From positions 19,987,407 to 20,051,406 of the forward strand of contig NC_079515.1 of assembly GCF_000801105.2 (NCBI RefSeq): a stretch of 64,000 bases of DNA, read 5' to 3'. Positions 1-10,777 of this stretch are shown one piece after another. The stretch is from Raphanus sativus (lineage: Eukaryota > Streptophyta > Magnoliopsida > Brassicales > Brassicaceae). The notes beneath the pieces were generated by a model. That model saw only the letters and a list, made by a program, of their open reading frames with translations. It ran no database searches and was not told where the DNA came from. Made by a program: the position numbers and the translations under genes. The first letter of the stretch is position 1; each line of letters starts with the position of its first letter.

Positions 1-52
1 CAAAAATAAAAATTGAAGCAAAGAATCTTGTAAGTGAATCATATGTATATAC

Positions 53-187
53 CACAAGGGTGCCTTTGCAATGGGTGCATTTGAAGCAAGACTTGTGGTA
101 AGGCATTCCTTCAATGGACAACATGTCCATCACATAGACTGTCTTATCGCAAGCATTGCATTTGTCAGTAGTTCCTGTGAAAGACAT
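53..187 (-). CDS. PLIM2B: PLIM2-type LIM domain protein, first coding exon only (runs off the window)
   Basis: The first exon encodes 45 residues starting MSFTGTTDKCNACDKTVY and ends at a GT donor at 52-51; the rest lies before base 1. It holds the first half of a LIM zinc finger: Cys10, Cys13, His31 and Cys34 form the first zinc site, and Cys37 and Cys40 begin the second. Plant PLIM2 proteins carry two LIM domains and bundle actin filaments, mainly in pollen. The symbol rests on sequence likeness to PLIM2 proteins and on gene order, since AT1G01780 (PLIM2b) sits beside AT1G01770 in Arabidopsis. A PLIM2a or PLIM2c paralogue cannot be excluded from one exon. A CT-rich stretch at about 200-215 lies in the likely 5' leader. 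Confidence 0.85.
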
Positions 188-932
188 TCTTTTTTGTTTT
201 CTCTCTCTCTTTCTTTTTTGGGGTTTTTTTTTGTTTGTTGTTCCTCCTCTCCAGGATCCTAATAAATGAACCAGATCAAGAGCTCGTCTGAGGAAGCAAT
301 TAAAGAAGGAACCCCACAAAAGAAAAAGAAAAAAGAAAAGAAATTTGACAATGAGTTTTTTTTTCTGGTTACCTCAGACAAAGGAGGAACCAGCGAAATT
401 TATGTCTTCTTTTATACGAAACTTTGTTGCAATTGTGAGGCTGTAACGGAACAAACTTTCTTCTTCTTCTCTCTGTCTCTCTCTCTTTGTGTGTTTTGCA
501 AAATGAATGAGATATAATTGGGATGGCAAAAGTGATTGGAGTTGAGCAAAAGAAGGGTTTGCGGTTTCTGACAATTTCAACCCATTGAGGATGTTACTTT
601 AAGCTGGCCAACTGTCTCTGAGTTGGTGCAACCCACGTCAGTATTTTTTAAAATAAAACCTACCAAAGGAATATTAACAACCTAACATTATACACACCTT
701 TAATATTTTCTTTGTCAATAAAATATGTTTTTAATACGGCTTTGTATGTGTATATATCAAGATATCCGGTTGTATATGGAATCACTTTTTCATAATAATA
801 TATAAAAACAGAAAGTGAAGCACCACTAAAGTCGATTTCTTGGATATAAAAACAGTGTAGTACAAGTCTCATTTGCACAATCATGATTACCACACAATTA
901 TTGATTTGAATAAAGTAAAAAAAAAAGTAGTG
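188..932. other. Intergenic: PLIM2b leader/promoter and 3' flank of the AT1G01770-like gene
   Basis: AT-rich sequence with pyrimidine runs near 200-230 and 461-487 that fit a plant 5' leader or promoter for the minus-strand LIM gene. No conserved coding stretch is visible on either strand. Confidence 0.5.
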
Positions 933-3900
933 TCATAACACAACTTGTTGACACAAGATAAGATCTGAGATTGTCTTTCCATGTCTATCAATTCTCCTGG
1001 AACAGTTGACTCCCCCATCTAACACGTTCCGTACCACAACATTCAAAGCGTGAATGCCTTTCACATCATATATCTCTACTGACACGTTTCCATCGACTGG
1101 TTTTGTATCCATCTCTGTAAACGAAGAGGTTGATAACAGTACTGACATCACGTTTTTAACCCATTGATGAGTAACGATGAGTTTCAGACGCTCTTTATCT
1201 GGTGGATAATGCGGGATTAGTGAGAAGTTTATGTCGTTTCCTTTATCACCTGCTCTGCTATGAGCAACGGAGTAGAGTGGGATCTTTTGGCCAGATGGAG
1301 CAGGAGAGCGATTCATTCCAGATGAATCCGTCCATTGTTCCCCTCTCACTACCAATATATTTTGATTTTCGGTAGAGGTCTACAAGTGGAAACCAATAAC
1401 AAGCCGTTAATTGATCATTTTGATAATCTAACCGACCTGACCAACTACTTTTTCACTAACCTTTCCAATTTTCTCTCGAGCAACTGGAAAAGGATGTTCA
1501 GGGCTCTCTGACTCTGACGTTTTTGTGTGCTCAATCCCAGTTTTCCACATTACAGATTCACGGCTTACCTGGACAACCACCAAAAATATAACATCAGAAG
1601 CCGAGAACGTGATTTAAGCAAGGCTATATTTAGTTATAATTCCATGAGGGAGACGACGTACCAAACGCTTTTCAAGAACAATCTCCATCTTGTGTCCGGT
1701 ACTGCATTTTATCACAAGCATCCAAATCAAAACCAAAAAGACAATCCAGAATATCAGATATATGCTCTGTTTTAACAAATAACTATTTTCATTACATTGA
1801 GATTGCCAAGATATATAGATTATCAGATACAAAGACAGAAACACACGTTTGTCAAAGTCCCAACTCGCAAGTCAATCATAAGATGTATCAAATCAACTGG
1901 CTATGGTATCGTGATGCTACAATAAGAATTGGATAGTGAAATGGCTAAACATGAATGTGAATATAAGGTACCTAATTCCACCACCACCAGCTGGTCCGTT
2001 TGTATATAAAGCAGTAAACTCTTTCGTTAACTGGACCGCATGTTCCTTCAGTTCGAAAAGACCATCCATGCGTAATCTAATATCTCCACAGGAGTTCCAA
2101 GACGGTTCAGCGCCATTACTCCTCGCCTTCAAGCTATCAAGCCCAATCACATAAGAAAGAATACATCTATTAACACCAGGAATGGTTTCTTCCATCCAAG
2201 ATCGAACCTGAAAAAAAACACAAGAAAAATACATTCACACTTGATAAGAAATGGAACATCAATCACAAGCACTATAAGGAGTCATTTCAGGCGAAGCAGA
2301 CTCTTATAGGGCCAAATAATGCCTACTGCATCATAGAAATTTTAACCATAGGCACACCAGACGCTCTGAGGCTTTAGCACGTTGAATAGATCCATGTCCT
2401 CCATAAGATATCTCTCCCCATCCCTTCCAACCACACTCCTGCGCAGAAATTACGAATTATAGAACACAAACCTAGGTTGCTCTTCAGTATCAATCTAATG
2501 TTACTACCATCATTTTCTATAGATAATAAAAAAAACCTTTGGAATCAACCGCAAGAGTTTCTCAGGCACAGAGGTATTAGCAGATGGTTTTGCTCCACTG
2601 CACTGTATTTTGCAGTCTGACAGGGGAAGGAAAGAAACGTCTTGAATATCAATTACCTGCAAATAAGGTTTTCAAATCAACCTGTTTCCGCTATAGTTTA
2701 TTCTTCTACAATTTTGTACCTCTTAACTTACCACATCTGGTGTAATGTAGGCGCTAGGATCAGCAATTTCGTACAGCAGTTGCTCGGCGCAAGTGCTGGT
2801 GTTTAATATGCCACCACTACCTTGAGCTTTTAATACACATACTTTGCCGTCATAGCCAATTTCAGCATAAGGAAGTGACAAGTCCTGGAGGAGAGGGAAA
2901 GCCATGTCTCTATACTGGTCACCTAAATGACATTGAAGAATCAAATACAGGTAATGAAAAAGAATCCTACTAATAATATCATGAGCAAGCGAGTGTGAAG
3001 CGCACCTGGATGCATGAAGTATCCACCAGTGAGCTGACAGCCGCACTCTAGAAGGTGGCCAGCAAGAGTTCCCTGAGCTAGAAGCTCCAAATCATTCCAA
3101 TTCCAACCTAGTTCATAGACCTATCGATGCAACAAGGAGCTGGTCAGATTATATTAGCCAATAAGAAACACTAGTCTCTTGAGTTTAATTCAAGCCAAAG
3201 GAGATGAATGATGAGATATGATTAAGAATCTGAACTTCCCAGCGGTTATCTGGTACCACAAGAATTGGATATCAGTGGTTGGATAGAAGATCACATAAAA
3301 CATCCTCACCATAGGTGCCAAGAATAAGGCAGCATCAGCTACTCTTGAGGTGATGATAACGTCAGGTTGGTACTTCTCAAGGCATTCAACAATAGGAGCT
3401 GCTCCAATATAAGTGCTAGCACCCTTCAACAAGTCAGGAAAACCACATATATCACTAGGAAGGGCGAAATAAACCACGGTTATCTGAATTTGAATATATT
3501 TATTCTCCTAAATATAACAGCAGTACTCGTAATATATACATATACGACCACAGTAATTGTCACTAGCTGATAAAAATCCCAATGAAGCATTCGATAAGGA
3601 GTCAGGGAAACAGGATCATACCCCCTCAGAGCAATATTGACCCCCAAAAGATGATCCAGAGCCTAAACAAGATTCAGAGCCTAAACAAGATTCAGAGCCA
3701 AAGATTAGAGAGAGAGACACACGCAAACACAGAGTGTAACTTCAAGGAAGAAAGAATATACAACAAAACTCTATTAGTACCAGTTTCAAAATGCACCTCA
3801 TGAGCCACAGCCACAGAGATCGTGAGCCCTAATTCAGTGGCTACCTCAAGAACTTTCTTCTGAGCCCCGAGAGGATCAACTACAAGGACAGAGCAGTATA

Positions 3901-4431
3901 ATATATATAAAAAGAAAAAAGAACAAAGAGGAAGGAAAGAAGGGGATGAGATCATACTAGCACCCATGTTAGTGATAATACAAGTGCCTTTCTCTACAGC
4001 CAAAGGTAGTAACAAACGCATCCACTCTGAAACTGTTAAATAAAAAAGAAGGCTTACTTTTTTGAAAGTTATAAAAAACATATCAAATCTTGAACACATA
4101 CCGCGAGGGTCGTAACCGTCACCACCAGAAGACATAGAGAGCCAGCGATCAGCCAGGGTTCGTTCGGCTAAGCACTCAAGGACAAGGTAGTTAATCTCTT
4201 CAACTCGCTGGAGGAGTTTTAGAGCCGCCAATGGCCTGTCTCCTCCGAATCCAGCTCCACATCCGACGTACACCCTCTCCTTTCTCCTCTTCGGGTTCTC
4301 TCTCTTGGAAAAATTGAAATCCAATCAAATATCATATCGCCCAAACCAAAGAAAAAGAAAAAGAAATTGAGTTTTTTTTTTTCCCTTACCAACTTAATCA
4401 CACAGTCGCGGAGAATCTCTTTGTTCGCCAT
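933..4431 (-). CDS. AtuA-like (acyclic terpene utilisation, DUF1446) family protein, AT1G01770 orthologue
   Basis: Twelve exons (minus): 4390-4431, 4102-4303, 3958-4032, 3797-3879, 3310-3483, 3006-3120, 2732-2922, 2537-2656, 2358-2438, 1972-2207, 1461-1563, 933-1379. All junctions are GT-AG and the phases close to a 622-residue protein. The N-terminal two thirds is an AtuA/DUF1446 domain with a glycine-rich start (YVGCGAGFGGDRP) and motifs such as ITSRVADAALFLAPM and GGYFMHPGDQYRDM. The last exon carries the separate AtuA-like C-terminal domain (YSVAHSRAGDKGNDINFS). Arabidopsis annotation calls AT1G01770 'propionyl-CoA carboxylase', but no biotin or carboxylase motif is visible, so that name looks unsafe. 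Bacterial AtuA acts in acyclic terpene breakdown; the plant substrate is unknown to me. The start at 4431 has a strong ACCATGGC context; an in-frame ATG at 4461 would add ten residues. Exons 5 and 11 are the least certain joins. Confidence 0.88.
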
Positions 4432-4992
4432 GGTTGCACAGTGGGCTGGAGATGACGTCATCTCCCAATAGATGATCGCCGATTGGTTAAGCTTAGGAAT
4501 TGTTTGAATCTTGGAGAGAGAGACGTGACGGATTCGAGTTGCCGAGTGTGAGTGAGTGGTTATGCTTATCCTATTTGATTAAAGTTGTAATAATATTTAA
4601 AAGGTCCGAGTCTGATTCCTATTCGCGTTACAAGGTGACTATTTATTTCTCTCTCTCTCTCTTTAGGTACTCCTTGTGTTGGTAAGAGCCTTGTTATCCA
4701 AGCATCACCTCATGAGATATGTATGCATTTCCTCTATCAACCTACTTTCTTTTGCATCACTAGGGAATCAAAATAGTCAACAAGTTGCTTAATTTTGTTT
4801 TAGGGAAGAAAAAATAGTTATCTATTATTTTTATCATTGCCATTCCATAAAGAGAAGACAAGAGATAAAAAGTGGTGAGACCCTTGAATCAAAAATACAA
4901 AGAACCAAGAAGTAAAACGGCAACAGCAAAAACACAAGAAACTGAAAGCACAAAATATGAATAGGACTGATCAAACGGCATTAAGATTGCAT
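4432..4992. other. Intergenic between the AT1G01770-like gene and ADF11
   Basis: About 560 bp with a short CT run at 4649-4664. It should hold the promoter of the upstream minus-strand gene and the 3' UTR of ADF11. The tRNA-specific adenosine deaminase gene that lies here in Arabidopsis (AT1G01760) is absent; I see no remnant of it. Confidence 0.5.
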
Positions 4993-5566
4993 TCAGAGAT
5001 TGACTCGTCCTTTGATGATGTCGAGGCTCATCTCGCTAGGGTCTGTTGCTTGCAATTCAACTTGAATCCCATCCAGTTCCCTCTTGAATCTGTCCTTTGA
5101 GCTTGCGTACAACATCTTACTCCTCACTCTTGACGTATCTGGTGACCTGATGCCAGTTCCCGATGTGTTTAAATTATGTAAGAAAAATTTTTAATCATGA
5201 GAAACAAAAAATTGTACCATGCGATGAAAAAGATCTTGCTCTTCTGGCAGTTCTCAGGAGTGGTGAAATCGAAGTCATAGACAGCATATCTGCACTCGTT
5301 CTCAGGCATACATTTGGTGAAACTGTCGTATGTTTCTTCTGGATTCCCAACCATATCTATCTTTACTTGCTGAGCCTTCTCATCAATTTTGAACACAATA
5401 AACCTATAGTTCCTTTTTGCTTTCAACTCCAAGAACTTGAGCTTGCACTCATCGCTTACGTGCATCCCAGACGCTGAATTAGCCTGCACATACGCATAGT
5501 CAACATGCTATGATCAAACAACACATTAAATGATTGGTAAAAAATGAATTTGTAGGAACTTACCAT
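4993..5566 (-). CDS. ADF11: Actin-depolymerizing factor (ADF/cofilin)
   Basis: Three exons: 5564-5566 (the ATG alone, then GTAAGT), 5218-5483 and 4993-5146, giving 140 residues. A first exon holding only the start codon is typical of plant ADF genes. The protein starts with [20 protein letters not shown] after Met, with the regulatory serine near residue 6, and includes the ADF-H core ([33 protein letters not shown]) and the actin-binding long helix ([20 protein letters not shown]). ADFs sever and depolymerise actin filaments in the cytoplasm. The sequence fits the ADF8/ADF11 group; ADF11 is preferred because AT1G01750 occupies this position. The C-terminus ends in Leu after RVN, one residue longer than I expect for that group. 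Confidence 0.9.
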
Positions 5567-5661
5567 GTTCTCTGGTTGATGATGATCAGAAACTAGAGAT
5601 AGTAGAGGATGAGAGGAGGAGATAGAAATAAGTTGGGCTTGGGTCATTAGGCTGGTCACGT

Positions 5662-5669
5662 CTTATAAA
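5662..5669 (-). promoter_or_regulatory. Candidate TATA box of ADF11
   Basis: On the minus strand the sequence reads TTTTATAAG about 100 bp upstream of the ADF11 ATG, a normal distance for a plant TATA element plus a short leader. Based on motif and position only. Confidence 0.35.
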
Positions 5670-6091
5670 ACCAAACAAGACTTCGATGCTGTCACGTTGT
5701 GCCCCATATTAGATAATAATATCTTTATTTTATTCATGCATACACATGTAGTGCATCATCTATGTGTATGTGAAGTTTGTCCCGGACATGATTGAGAAGT
5801 TGAGGTTTCATGATGTCCATGTTTTTTCTTTTGTTTCCATTAAGAAATTTGACTTTTTATTTTTATTCAATTTCCTCAATGGATTATATGCAAACAAGCT
5901 GAAGGTAATCTTTATTGTTTGTGTTCAATCGGTAGCGTTGACAACTGTTAAACATTGTGTACTAATTAAACATTCATGGTAAGAGTAGAAGCTACTCCCA
6001 TTGGTTTTCAGTTGATACAACATAATGAGACAAAAGTGCATGTAAATATTTAAACAAACAACATTAACAGCAGGAAGGCCAACAGAAACCT
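5670..6091. other. Intergenic upstream of ADF11
   Basis: AT-rich spacer of about 420 bp with no supported coding sequence or repeat. It presumably holds the upstream promoter of ADF11 and the 3' UTR of the next minus-strand gene. The BSK4 kinase gene found here in Arabidopsis (AT1G01740) is missing. Confidence 0.5.
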
Positions 6092-6917
6092 TTATAATTG
6101 GGTGTTGTGGTGTTGAGCCTCTACCTCTGCGTCAGGTTGAATAATAGGGTGAGAGGTTCTGTATTCTTCCTTGGAAAGTCCACAGTAAACAGCATCTGTG
6201 CCACCATAAGTGACGAAGTTCCAGCCAAAAGCAGACCCTCCAACGACCTTGTTGTCACCAACAACAGAGCTTGCCTCAGGTGTTTGATTGAGTGCCTTTC
6301 CGTTGGATAAGGACTCGGTTTTAATTGATTTCTCAAGTTTGGGTGTTTGTCCAATCATCTCTCGGTGCAGTTGAACCAGAAGCTTCATCTCTGCAAAAAA
6401 TACTCAGAATAATTTAATAATTTAAAAAAGAAAACAGAGTGTTGTCTGTTGAGAAGAGTGTAATGAGAGCGAGAGAGAGTGACTCACTCTCTTGAATTTC
6501 GAATGCTGCCTTGCAGTTTCTGAAGTCGGGAGTTCGTAGTACCTATAACAGATCACATACAGTACTCCTTTTACATCTATTAATTCAACAAACAGAGAGA
6601 CAGAGAGTTTGGGTGCATCTAAAATTTAGTACCTCGAGAACATGAGGGCGAAGATCCTTGACAAGGAGACGCATCTTGTAGTAGTTGGAGTTCTCCATCT
6701 TGAGATTCCCTTCCAGCCCCCTCTTTCTTCCCCTTGCCGACGGATCTGACGGAGCCACCTGCGCTCCTCCTACATGTGGCCGAGTCGGAACCGGCGGAGT
6801 ATCCAAGTCCATCGCCGGCGAAGATCTCTGATCTGGTGCGGCTGTAGGAAGCGGATGAGAAGAAGTGGCGGAAGGAGGAGGCGGAGGAGGAGTTGCGGTG
6901 GAGGCCGATTTCTCCAT
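6092..6917 (-). CDS. Conserved plant protein of unknown function, AT1G01730 orthologue
   Basis: Three exons, 6633-6917, 6488-6542 and 6092-6390, join in frame to 212 residues. The N-terminus is low-complexity and proline-rich (six Pro in a row near residue 11), followed by a basic RGRKRGLEG patch that could be a nuclear localisation signal. A conserved helical middle follows (NYYKMRLLVKDLRPHVLEVL, then FRNCKAAFEIQEKMKLLVQL). The C-terminus is polar with an FGWNFVTYGGTDAVYCGLSK motif. I know no assigned function for this family. Gene order matches AT1G01730 between ADF11 and TRM33. The start was chosen as the first ATG of the open frame, after an in-frame stop. Confidence 0.85.
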
Positions 6918-7351
6918 TTTCAAAAAAGGGGTTCTCTCAACCGTAAGCAGCAGCCGGGAATTTAAAACGACTGCGTTGTTAAGAAACTTCTGATTGGGTT
7001 TAGGGCCTACTTGGGGGCCCATTATCTTTTTCTGTTCCAAATGGCCCTTGTGTATTTGATGACAATAAATATACACAACACTGTAACAGTCAAGGGACAA
7101 TGTAGCTGAACAGAGAACTTGTACCTCCTCTAACCACTCTCCTGAGATATATGTTCGTAATAAAATAAGTCAAATTCTGCATAGCTCAAAGCTGGATTTA
7201 ATCATTCATAATTCTAAGAATATATTTTTTTAGAATTCACTTTTTACATAAATATAATCTTCATCTGAGAGATTCGCCTAATGATTTTACTCATCCCTCC
7301 AAAAGTGATTGCTTGTACAGAGTATGACTTTGATTTGTGATAATCATCTTT
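6918..7351. other. Intergenic between the AT1G01730-like gene and TRM33
   Basis: About 430 bp of spacer with no recognised feature. ATAF1, ROPGEF2 and a thioesterase gene, which I recall lying in this interval in Arabidopsis, are not present. Confidence 0.45.
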
Positions 7352-8996
7352 TTATGTTGACAAGTCAAGCATGAGTTGTTCCAATAATTCATCTAGAATC
7401 AATTCACTAGTCTCAAAGCCAATGCACTCAACCTCACATCTAACGTCTAACCACCAGTTTCCGCGTTTATCCATGTCTTCTCTAATGATTTGGTCCACCG
7501 AGTCAGCAAACTGCAACGGGAAGAGACGACAATAAACCTCTTTCTGAACCTCGTGAACGATGCTCTCATCACCACTGAATGACCAGACTTGGGTTCTTGG
7601 TTTAACAAAGGAAAGCCATTGAGGAAATCTGCAGAACTCGAAGATGAGTTCGTTGATGGAGTCAAAGAGGAGCTCATGGTCATGCTTAGCAGCACAAAGC
7701 TGACTTGGATAGAATGGTATGTTGCTGAACAGAGCCGGGTTGAGAATCTGGTCGGAGAATTCTGTTTTCAGGTACATCTCTTCCCAGCTTGAGTCTATTG
7801 CATCCAACACCGCTTTAACGTACTCAAACACTGCTTCACCTGATTTTTTTTTGTTGAAGATGAGTCAATGTCAGCTCATAACTAACTGAAATTTTCTTAA
7901 TCTTAAGTTCAACAGAAAGTATAGTTTTTTTGTTTACCTTTTGCTGGACTAATTTCATATCCAATGAACAGCGGATCAAGAACTAATTTGTATTCATCAG
8001 TTCTAGATATATAGTGACATGTTGAGGCCGCAGAGAGAATAGATGGTTGTGGTAGGCTCTCTTCATGGAAGCTCTGTTAGAACCAAAAGAAAAAAAAAAA
8101 GAAATAACCATATAATTCTTCTCTGTTTCTCCATGATAACAAAAGAATATGCATAGAACAATAATAAATTCAACTAAAATTTTGCAAACTAACCAACCTC
8201 ATCTTCCTCCACATCAGAATTAGTTTTAAGTTCTGATATCTCAAAGGTGACGAAGTTGTGACTGCTATTAGACACGGAAAGGCTGCTACTATCTTGGCTT
8301 AACGAAGCACTTTCTATCTCTTTGAGTAGTTTATGCAGAATATCAAAAGACAAATTAATAAACATTTTAATATGTTTCTCAAATATGGGAGAATATTATA
8401 AAAACCAAAAACGGCGTACCTGCCAATGTTTCAGATTTCATGAAATCGTCTGGAGCAGATCTGGAAAGCAGAGTTGGATTCTTCTGGTCCCATATTTTTC
8501 CAGGACTTCTAAAAGGAGACGAATACCCTGGGAGCAGGGATACCATATTTCTTTGAGCATATTCTTCACTCGTTGCCAAGTGTTGGTCGGAATCTCCATT
8601 CTCAGACGACAGATTATGTTTCTTCTCCTTGACGACAAACCTCTTCTGAGATGTTGAAGTCATCCGCTCGAGAAAGAAATGATCTTTTGTTGTTGTTGTT
8701 GTTGTTGATAAACTCTTTCCCTTATTCTTCCCCAGTACTAGTAACCGCTTATTGTCATGTTGCGGTTTCTCCTTGTTTATGAAAGAATGTTTCAGCCTCC
8801 TCATCATCTCAGACAGAGACATATGCACATTCTTATTATTAGTTTTGTCTCTTTTCATCATCAAACACGAATCTTCATTTGGTGGTGCTGATCTCTTCTT
8901 CTTCTTCCTGCTGAACATACCAGATAGCAATACCTTTACTGACCTCTCGCTTGTCTTTTCTTCTTCTGCAGCATGATGGTTTTCTTTTATTCGCAT
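7352..8996 (-). CDS. TRM33: TON1-recruiting-motif (TRM) family protein with C-terminal DUF4378
   Basis: Four exons, 8420-8996, 8198-8319, 7938-8073 and 7352-7839, give 440 residues. The N-terminal half is basic and disordered (KKKKR patch, a run of six Thr, many Ser). The C-terminal exon is a DUF4378-type domain: FEYVKAVLDAIDSSWEEMYL, LFDSINELIFEFCRFPQWL, and the closing helix ETSELILDELLEQLMLDL. TRM proteins bind TON1 and place it on cortical microtubules to set division planes and cell shape. The symbol relies on family likeness and the position of AT1G01695. The first ATG is at 8996; the frame is open further upstream to a stop without another ATG, so an extra 5' exon is possible. Confidence 0.82.
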
Positions 8997-9601
8997 TTCT
9001 TTTTTAGATATGAGAACTGAACAAGGATTTGCAGTCTGCAATCTCTGATTTTCTTTTACAAACAGACAAGAGATTATTTAAAAGTCTAAAGTTCTTTGTT
9101 ATAATTTTGTTGCTGACCAGTAAAAAATTCTTCAGCAAACAAATTAATTGGTGCATTGTTTTTGTTTATAGAAGAAAGATCTAAATAAAATCTACTGTTA
9201 TTTAACATTTGTCTTTATTCATATTTAATGTTTTTATCTAAATAAAGTATTATATATTGGTTATCACATTTGGATGAAAATAACTAAATGTTATATATTA
9301 ACATTTTCATTTTTTCATTTTTTCATTTTTTGTCAGTAAGAAGTAACATATTCAAAGACCAAATCACCAAAATATGTTTCCAAACAGAATTCAATGCTTT
9401 TGGTGCTTAGTTGGAAGAATGTGATAGGATTTGACTCCCCCATAAAACTCTGAGATAATATGTATAATGTAATAAAAGGAAAAGAATATGCCAAGAGTTT
9501 CTTTGTAAGGATTAGACAGGACTGGAAAAGAAAAGGCGAGATCAGTGTCAAATTAAAGAATAAGCAGTTGGTGAAATGAGTTTTTGTTAAGTTTAGTATA
9601 C
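8997..9601. other. TRM33 5' flank
   Basis: AT-rich 5' flank of TRM33 with a short tandem of TTTTTCATTTTTTCATT at about 9304-9330. No gene or transposon end is supported. Confidence 0.4.
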
Positions 9602-9783
9602 GGTTCACCAACTAATAGTGTTTTGGTATTTTATATTTGATATTTTCTAAAAAAAATATTTTTTACAACTACGAATATTTTTATTTTTAAAAAATAATAT
9701 AATTTGGTAAATCCTTATTATTTTATTTCATTTTTTTAAATATATCAAATATAAAATATCAAAATACTAATGTTTGGTGAATC
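9602..9783. mobile_element. Small hairpin MITE with terminal inverted repeats of about 40 bp
   Basis: The left end reads GGTTCACCAACTAATAGTGT and the right end, reverse-complemented, reads GATTCACCAAACATTAGTAT. Both continue into TTTTATATTTGATAT, so the arms match for about 40 bp around an AT-rich middle. No coding capacity. The flanking duplication is not clear, so I do not assign a superfamily. Confidence 0.65.
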
Positions 9784-9796
9784 TGTAGGTTTAAAC

Positions 9797-10531
9797 CAGT
9801 GTTTTGAAACCGACCCGGACCCGCGGTTGAACCGGTAAACCCGGTAACCCAAAATAAATCCGGGTTGGGTTTTGTGAAAAACCCAAAATTTAAAAACCCG
9901 CAAAAACCCGCTAAAACCCACTAAAACCCAAAACCCGGTACCGGTTGAACCACCGGTTGAACCAATATATAACTTTTTAGTTGTTAATTATATTTTTAAT
10001 TGTGTTTTATATTCTAAAATTTTAGGTTTTTATTGCCGTCTTCTTTTTCCTCTTCGTCTCCTTACCTCTACTGGCTCATTTACAATTTATTACAATTTGT
10101 TTTACTTTTAGTTTATTTTGGATTTGAAGTTTAATTTATTATTCACATTAGACATAAATATTTATGAATTTTATTCTTGATTTTTTAGATGTCATAATTC
10201 TTAACTAGTTACATGTAGTAAACTATTTTTGATATTTTGTATATCAAATAAAAATAAAAATATAAAAGTTAAGTTAAGTATTCTAAATGTTTATTTAACA
10301 TAAAATATATACATATCCAAACTATTATTTTATGTTTTAAAGATATTTAGAAAGTAATAACTTTAGTTTCTATATTTTTATTTTTTATTTATTAGCTAAT
10401 ATATTATTTTATAATAAAATTAATTCATTTATTAATTCACGGTTCATCCGCGGTTCATCCGCGGTCGACCCAGTGACCCGGTGACCCAATAGTCGTCCGG
10501 TTCAGTGTCCGGATCGGTTTTCAAAACATTG
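9797..10531. mobile_element. Non-autonomous hAT element with 8-bp target-site duplication
   Basis: Terminal inverted repeats CAGTGTTTTGAAACCGACCC on the left and, reverse-complemented on the right, CAATGTTTTGAAAACCGATC. They are flanked by the exact 8-bp duplication GTTTAAAC at 9789-9796 and 10532-10539. An 8-bp duplication and CA-G-TG type ends are hallmarks of hAT transposons. The 735-bp interior is rich in AACCCG/CCGGTT near the ends and AT-rich in the middle, with no transposase reading frame. Confidence 0.88.
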
Positions 10532-10668
10532 GTTTAAACCCAAGAAAAACTCGGGTGAAATATGTTGAAAATTTAAAGTGGGACATTTGAAAAAAAAAAT
10601 CAAAGTCTTGACTAATTTATCGATTATATATAGTTTTCTGAGTATACATAGTTGCATGCAGCATGTGA

Positions 10669-10696
10669 GTATGTATATATATATATATATATATAT
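10669..10696. repeat. (TA)n microsatellite
   Basis: An uninterrupted TA dinucleotide run of about 28 bp between the hAT and MULE-like elements. Confidence 0.8.
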
Positions 10697-10777
10697 CTTT
10701 ATCGACATTACATAGTTGCATACAACATGGAGACTGGAGCCTCTGATGAGTACTATGAACATAATGCTTTATATATT

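Noticed and set aside
8997..9041. Extension of TRM33 to a TTG start at 9041
   Set aside because: No ATG is present; plant translation would begin at the ATG at 8996 unless another exon supplies a start.
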